Origin: Siphonodentalium dalli
Taxonomy: Eukaryota > Mollusca > Scaphopoda > Gadilida > Siphonodentaliidae
Length of the DNA: 64,000 nucleotides
NCBI GenBank assembly: GCA_032622095.1
Contig: CP136068.1
Coordinates: 162,149,465-162,213,464 of the forward strand
Direction of reading: 5' to 3'
The translations under genes and the position numbers were made by a program. Under the pieces are notes generated by a model, which saw only the letters and a program-made list of their open reading frames with translations, was not told the origin of the DNA and did no database searches. Below are positions 45,350 through 57,000 of the stretch, one piece after another (within the stretch, counting starts at the first letter, position 1; every line of letters starts with the position of its first letter).

Positions 45350-46910
45350 TTGTTGCCACAATTTCAATTTGTTAAATTTTTTCGCAAAAAAAGAAAGAAA
45401 TATGTTTACATGTAATTGTCGTGTTGTCATCATCATGTAACTTTAAATCGTAAACATGTTCGTTTTCATTAAGTTAACAAAATTAAAATAATTTTTCACA
45501 TGGTACGCTGCATACGCATGACCAATTTACCATTTGTGGGAACCAATGAAACATACAAATGTATATGGTGTGAAATGACAACAAATATGGTACGAAACAA
45601 TCAACTGTGTGGTTCAAATTAAGGGTATATATAAACCGGTCATGGTAGGAATATCTTAGGAAACATCGTTTGAGCCATCCAACGAACCTGGGTGAATCAC
45701 CGAGTGATCTATAATAGCCCGGAAGTGCTTAAATAGACCAATCGGTCTTCCACAGTCAGCATGCATCTGGTAAGAGGTGAGTCAATCTAAACTGTTATAT
45801 AGTTATCTTTCAACCAATACTAGTACTTGCAAACAATAACAATTATTCTGATTTCTTTTGAAACAAACAAACGGAATAATTATTTACTGTGTCAATTTGT
45901 TTCAATTCCGAAAAGTCAACCTCCAGAATCGAAAATCCAATTCACAATATTCATCGAAAATTCTCAAAATAGCGTCCAACGTATAGTCCTAGCACAACTC
46001 CGTGATATTATATGATTACACACTTCAGTCATCAATACTTTCTAAATGTCCAAATTGTTGAAAATAGTAGATTTGTATCGTAAGTCGCCATTAACAAAAC
46101 AAATGAGAAAACACGTGGACATGTTTACGTCTTATTCCCTCATCCGAAAATAAGTTGCGTTCCCACGTTGACGTCACGCTTCTTTGTGCACATAAAACTG
46201 GCGAGTGGCTTTTTAGTTTTTCCTTAGTATTTTCGACGTCAAAAAGGCCTTTTCAATCTCGATGTTTACGCTATAAGTTGGTATTTTCGAATATGATTCG
46301 TTTATAGTAACCTTAATTCTACGTTATGACACTGGTATAGTTTATTTTACTGAGCAACTCAGTTTATTAACAGTTCCCTTTTAACGAGTCGAAACGTAAT
46401 GTGGCATGCGCTTAGCATGACATGTAGTCAGCAAACTGCAACTGATGATGATCTTATCCAAACATTTTGGCTTTTTTAAAACTCATTAGGAGTAGTTACC
46501 AAAAATGTCTAAATTCTACTTTTGGCATAAAATAAAATTTTGTTTTTGAGGGGTTCGTTCTAAAACTATTTTCAAAATTCCATTAAACCGCTCCAGGATC
46601 CAGCTTCCACCTCATGTCATTAGAACAAGGAGCAATTTGTCTGCGAGAAATTGGTCATAGTTAGCCTCGGATCTTCTTTAATATGCCTGGCAGTCATCCT
46701 TTACTTTCTTTTGACATCCATACATGTATGTACCACCTTCAATATGCGGGGAAATTATATGGCGGATAGGTTGAAAGCCATTATTTTTTTCACATTCAGA
46801 GATTTTAGAGCCTTATAAACATCAACAGACGTATTATCAATACTGTCTATATAAGGTAGGTCGATGATTAAATCGACTTCAGGTAGATCCCTCCCGACAT
46901 CATGGACTGA
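45350..46910. other. Intergenic, possible orphan promoter
   Basis: Mostly unremarkable AT-rich sequence. GGGTATATATAAACCGG at about 45624 and an ATG at 45761 followed within 9-15 bases by GT-donor-like sequence resemble a first exon, but no downstream coding exon was found. Confidence 0.3.
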
Positions 46911-47430
46911 TGACATCCCTGGTCAAATGGTCCTGCTAATATCCTGTGATGCCGGTCTTCCGGCTGAATTGCTATGATGCGGTAGGGCAAACTGATACCG
47001 TTATTTTTTCTAAAGTTGTCATTTTCGCGGTGTTTGGCTAATCCGAGCCATTTAAGAAAAAATCAGTGTGTGTATGAAAAGAACATATATATTTTTTAAC
47101 AATATAATAATGCCTACGCTGGTTTTTCTAAAACGATGTCAACAACCATCTTGATTATAATCGATTTTCAATAACTAATAAAACCATTATTAAAATTATT
47201 TAGCAATAAATGTGTTGTTGAATGTTCGATACGCGTAATGGTTTTTACCTAGATATGTTCAGATTATCGGAACACCACGATAAAGAAAAATACAAAAATA
47301 TATCTGTACTTTTTGTTAACATCGTCAGTTTGCCCTAACAGCATCATAGCAATTCAGCAGGACTCAACCGCATTATAGCACATTAGCAGGACTCAACCGC
47401 ATTATAGCACATTAGCAGGACCACTTGACC
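46911..47430. repeat. Duplicated segment, empty-site relative of 34286 insertion
   Basis: It aligns with 33930-34285 followed directly by 36349-36460, with the junction at GGTTTTTACCTAGATATGTT near 47250. The ~2-kb element is absent here. Confidence 0.75.
47341..47418 (+). repeat. Short tandem repeat (AGCAGGACTCAACCGCATTA)
   Basis: Two to three copies of a ~33-bp unit. Confidence 0.7.
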
Positions 47431-47714
47431 AGGGGTGAGATATTTCACAGAAAAGGGAGAGAAATGCATTTGGTTTCTCAGTCGGCGAAATCAGGAAAAA
47501 GTCAGCTGATGTCAGAGGTGAAACTGCGAGTTTATGATCGCAAAAAAGTACCAGTGGAATAGTGTTCAACCACGTTGATTTATCATTACTTCCATTGTTT
47601 GGTATAAATTCATATTTTCATCAAGTTCGCGTTTGCTTTTGCTAATGGCACCAATGTTCTCGTTGTGATGTACCCGGCAGTTGGCCCAAGTAGGTTGCGT
47701 GTCTTTTCTTTTTG

Positions 47715-47960
47715 CTATTTTATGAAGGCGATTTCTTTGCCTGTTATAATCATATACGTTTCAGGCGTAACGTCTTTGCGCTGTAGCAGCAGCATTGATG
47801 GATCGTCGAAATTCATGTCGGCTTCGCGGAACGCATTAACGGAACGAATGCAGAATAGTGACAACGTATGTGGAATGGAACGGCGGTCACGATGATACCA
47901 TTTTCTAATGATTTGGACAACTATCAGTGATGTTTCTGAAGAGTGTATTATGTTTTAGTG
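47715..47960 (-). CDS. Unrecognised short open frame, fragment
   Basis: Without needing an ATG, the minus strand is open for about 80 codons, ending IITGKEIAFIK and stop, with a composition unlike the surrounding AT-rich DNA (YHRDRRSIPH, FREADMNFDDPSMLLLQ). It directly abuts a LINE fragment on the other strand. It may be an exon or a transposase remnant. I do not recognise it, and chance is possible. Confidence 0.2.
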
Positions 47961-48084
47961 TTAATTCTACTGAATTATTCTGGAATGGAAGTTGACGACG
48001 TCAAAGCCGTGCATAACATTGGCGCTGTACTGGAAACTAGAACTGAACTTGTTATAGAGAAAACAACTGATGGTAGGGAACTGC

Positions 48085-48272
48085 GCTCGAATGGGATGAA
48101 CTTATTAGAAGAGCGCAGAAGTTACAGTCACTCCGGAGATCGTGCTTTCAGTGTTTGCGCTCCATCATTGTGGAACTCTCTGCCTGGTGAAATTCGAGGC
48201 TGTTGGGACTTAACGGAGTTTCGTCATCTGTTAAAGACTCATTTCTTTAAATTAGCTTTTGAAACTGACTAA
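48085..48272 (+). pseudogene. C-terminal fragment of a non-LTR (CR1/L2-like) reverse transcriptase
   Basis: The frame reads RRSYSHSGDRAFSVCAPSLW, NSLPGEIRGC, LTEFRHLLKTHFF and stops at 48272. The GDRAFSV-APxLWNSLPxEIR motif followed by a LK(T)HxF end is the usual C-terminus of CR1/L2/Jockey-type polymerase proteins. The catalytic palm and the endonuclease are absent, so this is a 5'-truncated dead copy, the usual state for LINE insertions. Confidence 0.7.
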
Positions 48273-48884
48273 CATGCAGCTACTGGTATCGTAATTTGTA
48301 TTTCTCGACAACTTTTTTCAGACTCGTGTAAACTATAACTTTGTTGCGCATGTGAACATGTATATGGAATTTGTGCGTAATAAATGTACTAAATAATAAT
48401 AGGAATTCCCTTAAAAATGTATGTGCGTTTAGCACAGCATTGAATGTATGCGCATTTATCACACTTATGGTGAACATTGCTTGATCAATGAATCAAGCGA
48501 CCGGCTCATGCGCTGATTGATAGAACATATTTACTAATATTCATTTAATTGATATATGTGGCGAAGCCTATTGACCCTATCAGCATTTATAACATAGCAC
48601 GTGAAAATCGGCGATGAAAAAGAATCACTTGTGGTGCTCCTCACGGTGTCAGCGACAAAGAGTTATTGCACTTGGTTATAAGCGGATGTATGTGATTATA
48701 ATTATATCGAATGTTAGTTTCATGTTTGCGAATTTCGTTTTAATTTCAATTGAGAACCGCCCAGAAAACGAGGATTTAATTTGGCCAAAGTGTTTTAATT
48801 TGGACAAAAAACATTTGGCCTAATATTTTTCGGTCAACCGCGAAAACTGCCCTCCCCCAACCCATAACACGAACGGCACCACTT

Positions 48885-48998
48885 TATATATCTTAATCAG
48901 CGAATGTCTGCGTTCTATATGAATTAGCGGGGGACAACCACGATGGAACCAAAAGGGTCTCACATGGGTAACGTTTTACGTGGAAGATAATGGTGTCT
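48885..48998 (+). repeat. Repeat family G head
   Basis: CAGCGAATGTCTGCGTTCTA then GGGGGACAACCACGATGGAA, as at 36700 and 38075, interrupted at 48999 by a MITE. Confidence 0.65.
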
Positions 48999-49419
48999 TT
49001 AACCCTTTACCCAACAGAAGGGCCCTGTGCCAATGCATTCTCTTATATATGCGAGTCGACCATAGGTCGCCTCGCATATATAAGAGAATGCATTGGCTTA
49101 ACACATTAAAAATTATAAAATTGTTAAAGAATGTAAGAAAAAATGGTAAAAAGTGTTAAAAAAAGATTTGTTTAGGCCAATGCATTCTCTTATATATGCG
49201 AGGCGACCTATGGTCGACTCGCATATATAAGAGAATGCATTGGCATTGGCGAGGCGAATGCATTGGCACAGGGCTAACTGTAACTATCACAATGTGGTCA
49301 AGGAGCCGGTTCCACTGATATCCATATGTGTATGGTTCTATTGAGACAGACCGAAGATATTTTAGGCTGTTGAAGCTTTATTTGCCCGGTTTTGGCCGGT
49401 TTGTTGGGTAAAGGGTTAA
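48999..49419 (+). mobile_element. TTAA-flanked MITE, family A, copy 6
   Basis: Two hairpins (49026-49094 and 49175-49245) and TTAA on both sides. A short extra GGCGAGGCGAATGCATTGG follows the second hairpin, a local duplication of the hairpin edge. Confidence 0.85.
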
Positions 49420-49679
49420 ACCACAGCATCAGACTCGTGTCATGCAGATGATTATGTATAATACATAACAAATAAATGTCATTGATTGTGTTTATATTCA
49501 CTCTTTACTGTCTCTGGTACAAACAACGTCACTTTAGTAAATGTTAACCTGCACCATTATCTTCCTCGTAAAAAGTTTCCCACGTGAGTCCCCATTGGCT
49601 CATCATGATTGTCCCCCATCAATTTCTATTGAGCACAGACAGACAGACAGTCGCATATATATACACCTAAATCCAGTCA

Positions 49680-51050
49680 TGTATGTGACCATCTCTTACT
49701 ATAATCAATTGCAAATATGTAACAAATGAATGAATTTGAGTCATGGGTGAGTGCAAAATACACTAATGTACTCTATGAATGATGCAAAAACAACCTTGTA
49801 ATTATAATGGAAATGAGTAATGGCGTAAATCTTTTAAATTTCTTTATAATTATCATATTGTTATACATAATTCTTTTTGTACGTGAGTGTAATTAACTCT
49901 CATTCTTGACTCATATTAATTATTTGGTTACTGCCTGTTGAGTATCGTAGAAGATGCTCAATAATTAGTTGTGATTATGTACATTATCCCTTTACAACTC
50001 CCCATTAAAACTCAGCTTTTACATTAGCCCACTTCATGCAGTAAACAAACAAACTGATTTGAATGAAATAAATAATGTATTTTCTCCATTGTATGTACAC
50101 CAAACAAAACAACGTACATATGAACAATGAGTAGAGAAGAGGGAAAGGCAATGAGAGCTTGACATAATTTATGTAACATGACCGAACTTATAACTTAAAT
50201 CATATATCATTTGTATAATAATACAAAAGGGATCGGGGCAAAAGTTTTGTCAGCATGAAAAAAATGTCAGGATTAAAAACCATAATTATGGTGGTTTTAA
50301 ACCATGTGACTGATTTTAATTCGATATTTGTGTGAAAATTCGGAAAACATGTTTTTAACACAGGGGTGTGTTGTTAAAAACGAGTAAAATCTATATATAA
50401 AACATATAAATTAAAAACGACCAGGCCACTTTAACAAACGCATCGCTATTGATGTAACGGATTATATCGATATCAATTTGTTTGTATAATTTATATTTTT
50501 ACTCGTTTTTAACGACACACTCCTGTGGTTTATAATTAAGATATCTCTTTTAAGTTGTAGATATTCATTGGATAATAATTAAAATGTATTGGTTTATAAT
50601 TAAGATATTTCTTTGAACCGGTAGAAAGCTATCACCTTAATAATTTACATAGACTTCGCGGGGATCGAGGGCGGAGGGTGAGAGACAGTTCAGCTTTGAA
50701 GAATCACAATCATGTCGAGATTACATGTATGTTGAATAAAGAGACAGACAATCCTAAGCAGCATAGTGTTGATCACACAGTGTAGCTGTGGGATGTGGGC
50801 GGGGATACATCATTGACCAAGTATGTCCCACAAGTCATCTACGAGTAGCAGACAAGAATTGTAACACATAACATAGTAGACTGAATGACGTGGCATCGTT
50901 GACAGTCGGGTCCATATTTAACCAGCATTCTTCCGTTCCTCGCCCACTTCCGCGCGCAGTGCTCCTCCCTCATTCTTCCGTTTATCGCCCACTTCCGTGC
51001 GCAGCGCCGCGGACAGGACACCTGCGTACCCCATCGCAATTAACTCTCCT
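49680..51050. other. Intergenic, with one dispersed pair of AT-rich repeats
   Basis: No gene found. CACAGGGGTGTGTTGTTAAAAACGAG (50360) has an inverted partner at about 50500-50530 (CTCGTTTTTAACGACACACT), making an inverted repeat ~165 bp long. No clear polyadenylation signal for gene 2 was seen; a weak GATAAA lies near 50985 on the minus strand. Confidence 0.4.
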
Positions 51051-51077
51051 TTAAGATCCGCACTGGTATAGTTCAAG
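51051..51077 (-). CDS. Gene 2 terminal exon, distal alternative
   Basis: After ATTTTCAG it reads LELYQCGS and TAA. Same length and same layout as the proximal copy; about 50 bp of flank is duplicated with it. Confidence 0.6.
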   Translation of the reverse strand, partial: LELYQCGS

Positions 51078-54000
51078 CTGAAAATAAATAGGTGAATATT
51101 AAGATAAGGGTATGTTTTATCAAGATCGGCACCGGTAGAGTTTAAGCTGGAAACAAAACAGTGAGTATGGAGACATGTGCATCTTACAAGGATAAATTCA
51201 CTGTCACAAGGCTGGGATCGATTTAGTTTATCAACACTAGTCGACTTATGCCACTATTATATAAACTTATAGACGGATAACATCGTTCATTGACGTTATC
51301 ATTATCACATATACTTTAAATGGTAAACTGCCGCCTATGTGGCTGCAAGTCTGAGTAATACATGTGAAATTCGCGGCGTTCTTTTTCAACTGTTTTATAA
51401 TGGGAAATGGTAGATCTTCAGAACCAGTAAATAACCGACGTCAGATCACATTCAAATGTTAAGCCGGTATGTTGGTCAGTTCTATGGAATAGTTCAATAT
51501 AACACAATTTGAAGGAACACACCGACAAAGAAGAAAGTATTTCACCCCTACCACCTAAATTCGGAATATCGGAGGTTTGATTTACGCGCACCAGTTAAGA
51601 AATAAGAAATAAAAGAAATAGTAATTTCACATTAATATGTTCATTTTCACATAAATTATTTACTAAAGCAATGTCAGTAACTTTAACATATGAAGAGTTG
51701 CAAGGCTGAATTACATCACCATTTGTTATTTGAACTAAGAAATTATTAACATATGATACGTTTGTGTTATAAAATCTGCATGTCAGCATTTTAGATGAAT
51801 ACCGAATACCAATTAAAATCAGAATATGAATCCCGGATATCATGTAGTGGGGGCTGTATGAGTCATGTGTACCCCTCAATGGTCACCCTAGAATTCCGCG
51901 TTCCTAAAAATCAGGAGACAATCCTTGAAATTGCAGACTTACCTGATCTATGCTTCCAGTGAAAGCACCGAGGTTGCCACACGCCGTTGGACACATGGAA
52001 GTATCCAAGGAACCGACGTAAAGAGCTCCATTCGAAGTGCTCAGTTTACCTGAAAAAAAAAACAATTTGTCGTCAGCAATTAACCCTTTCATGACGGTGG
52101 CTGCACAGCAACCAGTGTCTCTCGACCAGGACAAGTCAGGGACAGAGACATATATATTAAGTTAATGAGGTGGAGGAGCCAGGGGACAAAGGCCTACTAA
52201 GTTAATGAGGTGGAGCGAGTGTGATTGTGACGATTGTGATTGTGATTGTGTTGCATATCGCCGTGCTCTATATATACTGGGAAGTGTACATATATGTATA
52301 TATATTTTGCATGTTCTGTGTTAAATCATAGCTTTTGCAATAAACTGATTGATTGATTGAAAATATATGGCATTACATAGGATAGGATAGGATAATTTAT
52401 TTACAATATACATGAATTATACAAAGGCAGAAATACATAATAAGGTAAAGCAGTATATTGTCGGGGGTAGCCTAGCCCTATCGGGCTGTCTCCCTGCTAC
52501 CCCCTAAAACAGGTATCAGTGTAAATAATAGAATAGATGCTTGTATCCATATCCACGCACACGTACAGACTATAATCATATATAAAACTTTGTAGAATCC
52601 AATACTTAGGGCATAACAAAAACAAGTATTGGTGTGGTTGTGAGCCAATCCAGACGAGTTATAAGATCGAAAATGTATTATCTATCCATATGAATGTTTT
52701 GAACTGTTCAGATTTTCTAAACATATGACAGTTTCCGTTCCAGTTCCATGGGTTTATTAGGAACAAAACAGTTAGTTTTTTGTTGCTATAACGGATTCAG
52801 GCGAGAGATACCACCATCTTTAGTTCGGTAAACACAATGAGGATATATAAAGATCGCCGGGAAGTCTCTTTGTTGAGGTTGCAGTACATTGCAGTATTAC
52901 GGACAATTCCGGGAATTTCCACAGTTTAAGTATTCGAGCAACGTATAAGGCTCAAAACTTGAACACTTTATATACTGCATATATTTGAATAAATGTTCAG
53001 GAATAGGCCAGCGATAAGCAAAATACACACAACGTTATACAATATAATATAATACATGTACGTTGTGCCTAAATATAACACCAACTGTTCGTTCCAGTTA
53101 ATTTGTTCTCAGTCATTCAAAGTGAGAAAACTATGAATAACGTGTGTGTGTCATTGGACAAATGTCTCTTATGCAGTATAGAAACACATCTCTGGGTTAT
53201 TGACAGATTGTAAACAATTGGCGAGTGTAATACATACCGGGTATATTGACTGTGCTCTCAAAGCCGTTGATGGAAGCTATGAGATTCGTGTTGTTGTATT
53301 TAAGAACAACTTCCTTGTCACCATCATCCTGAAATCAGAGAGAACAATGCTTTTATGAATTGGTCGCACTGGAAGGATAGGACAGCGGATAGGCGCGAAA
53401 TAAAATCGCGATAGACTGTAGCAAAGCCGCCCTTAGTAAGGTGGTGAAGTCTTTCTAAAAGTCAAACCTGGTTATGTGGAAGGTAATACATGTACAACAT
53501 GTACGGGTGTTGTAAGGATGTCATTTAAAAAAAAATATTTATAAATTGTATTTCTTTTTCTTATAGTTTGTCATCACATAGCAAGTTAAAAATAAAGACT
53601 GCTATAGTCCACCAGTGCCGCGAATAAGTGTGCGTCAGTTAGTATAATGTAGCGACTCTCCAGCTAAATATATTGACACTGTCAATCTTTAAATTACACA
53701 ATCAATGTTTAGTGATCAGTCTTTGTACATTGTATATGTTAAAACTTTTTTTTAGATGGGAGATAAAGTGAACGGCTATGGTGTCAGTGTTGCTGTTGTG
53801 TCTAACTTCGAATGGTTGCGCAGCCTTTCTTGAAAACCACAATCTCAACTCTTCATGGAATAGGATAAAGTCCTCGACTCGAACATGACACATTGAAAAA
53901 CACAACGGTACATCACTTTCTCACGCCAAAGTGATTGTTATATCGACATATGTGACCCGCCATATCAAATCCAATGCCAATGCCAATGCCAATGCATTCT

Positions 54001-57000
54001 CTTTTATATGCGAGTCGACCATAGGTCGCCTCGCATGTATAAGAGAATGCATTGGCCTAACAATTTTTTATCATTTTTTTTAAATAAATGTTTCTTACAA
54101 TTTTGAGGACATAAAATAAAAAAACATCCATTACCCTGCAGGGAGCCCCACACATATATAGAAGCATATAGAAGAGTGTCGTCTGCTCATGTTTGTCTGG
54201 GGATCTGTATGGGTGAAATTATAAAATTGTTAAGAATACAAGAACAAAATATTAAAATTGTAAAAAATTGTTAGGCCAATGCATTCTCTTATATATGGGA
54301 GGCGACCTATGGTCGACTCGCATATATAAGAGAATGTATTGGCACAGGGTAAACAAAATCCCGACTTACGACTGGATTTGATATGGCGGGTCACATATTA
54401 CGTACCTCAAAACTTATTACCATGAAAATAAGTTTGTATCATCGTCATCTTGATTTCATGTATGTTGTTATATTGTATTGGGAGAGGGGCTTCATAAGTT
54501 ATAAAAACTTGTGCCCAAATCCCTTTTGTATATTATACAAATAAAATATGTTTCAAATCAAGTTAGATCGGCAGAACACACCAACTATCACAGCATTTTA
54601 TCAGGACCTAACTACATCATAGAAAAATGGTGGGAACCCAACAGTGCCACACATATATCGAATTAGCATGACCTCGTGACCAGGTGGTCGAGCCAGCTCG
54701 TACTCAATTTATTCTCATATTAGAGTACTTTTGGATGTTAGAGTGGAGCTGGTTATGCCAATAACGAGGCTACACTTACCGTTGTTCGCATAACTATTCT
54801 CGTCATTCGTCCGCCGTTGATGCGCGCTTCGATGATGACGTCATATTGACTTGCGGCGGCCTGCGTCCCGTCGATGTAGATAACAATTGACGGGGAACTC
54901 CAGCAGTTACAGTTCGAGATGATGACCTGTTTGGCGTTGGTGTTGCTCGGTCTGAATCTGATCATGACGGACACTCCATTCATCCAATCCATGCTAGCAT
55001 AGCGCCAGATAGTGAGGGCTTCTGACCCAGAAAACACACCCTTCCCGTTCTGGATTTGAATGTTACCTCTGTGTGCCACATAGACGGAGTTAGATACGGC
55101 GTGAGTGTCAATCGAGAAAGGAATATCCATATCGACATTACAGCTCAGACCTGCAGAAAAAAGTCAAACTCATATTCTGGCCATTGTTCAATTCAATTCA
55201 TTTATTTCTCATTTCCTTAACAAAGGCATTGAGATAAATATATATATAAGATATGTACATATATACATGTGGTCAACATGGCGAACAAACATATGCATCT
55301 ATCCAACATGATATCAATTAAATAAATAGTGTTCCTTTGTATAGAGGTCATACATGTCATATAATTTAGCTACTATACATGTACATATATATTTCATTCG
55401 ATTTAAACAGTTTTATAATATTATAATGTACTTTATATGATATACAAATCTAAGAAGTCGTCCGGTCAGGGAAACGACGACACTAATGTAATCTCTAAAC
55501 TGTTGGTTCAGGTGTTCAGGAACCTACGTCACTAATGTAATATATAAACCGTCGCTTCAGGCAATTTTATTGGCGCTATCTGTAATTCTTGTTAGGAACG
55601 TGGGAGTTGTAAGTTAGTACTCAAGCGCTATGTCAACTGGAGAAATTCTACTAACATCGCTGAAAATTCTCAAACAAATTGACCGTGCAACTCCATAGAA
55701 AACAACGTTTGAACTACACTGAATTGTAAATATTTACTTCTCGATTCGGATCGCATTGACTATCGGCGATAAACTGTATGTAGCGCGAACAATTTAACCA
55801 TCGAGAGTCACTGAATTTAATTAATATATAAGCATGACGATGTGTGTTGTCAATTTGGATATAACATTTGTAAAAATACCTAAGTTTGAGCAAGATTATT
55901 CTCCATTTCTATTTGATCACCCTATCGGAGTGTTTCACATAACATTAAGAGGATATCGATTTTGAACAATTCAACTACCGACCTGCTTGGACTGGGGTCA
56001 GAGACGCTACGACGGCTGTTCCGGCGTGGTCACATCGACATATTGGTGGCACGAACACAGTCCCAGGTGGACAACTCCTCAGCAAGGTGAACCCTAAGAA
56101 CACTTCCTCTCTGTATTCATCAGCGGCGGTGGTACTTTCGTGCATACGACAGACAGCTAAAATTAGGACGCCATGTGTTAACCCTTATATACTAAACATA
56201 TCAGGCACATTCTGATTTCATCTACATGTATTATAGTTATATATAACTATTTTAGTTGAATTCGACAGTGCGAAATCCATAATTTCCTCGCCTTTTTGTG
56301 GAAACTATGAGATCGCGTATCCTAGTACGCAGCCATAATACACTCCTAACAATACTGCAGCGAATTAAAAGTAACAGTATCCAGATCAAAATAGTTTTGC
56401 AACCTTTTGCGCCGGCTTATTTCATTTAATAATGATACACTGACGCCTTTCTAAATAACTTTAACAGGAGAAATCAATTGCTCCTTGATAGCAATATTTG
56501 GACACATATAATTTTAGTTGACTTCCTTGTCACGTGACTTCCTTATCACGTGACTTCACGAGTAAACATTCTCACGGATCTAGGCATATTACTTCGTCAA
56601 AAAACAAACAAACATGGTACGGATTTAGTATGACACTGCTTTTTAATATTGTTCTGTGAAATATGATGTTGGGTTATGCCTCGAATTCACAAAACGGCGA
56701 TATCCATATATACCTATTCTAGTTCAATATAACTATAATAATTGAATTCAGGATGTATCTGCCCCTTCTAAACATATTATCCCAGTATGCTATGCAAGTA
56801 TTTGTGGTTTGGTACATTATTCAAGTTTAATGTTCGGGTAATAACAACAGACTGGAAAAGCCTGATAAAAGTGCAGGGATATGCCTATGCATTGGTGAGA
56901 ACTATTCAGATAATAAGTTGAACTGAACATCTGAAATATTCAGATAATACATTGAGATTATGTCAACATTTCCTGGAAACTATCCGTATAGAAAAGACAA

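Noticed and set aside
51595-51879. 94-codon minus-strand frame between the LamG exons
   Set aside because: It lies in the last introns of gene 2 with no splice site joining it in frame. Composition is intron-like; kept out as likely chance.
51904-52134. LamG frame continuing past 51943 into QVSLQFQGLSPDF and stop
   Set aside because: A strong GTAAGT donor sits exactly at IDQ, and the duplicated downstream exons complete the domain with LYxC, so read-through is less likely.
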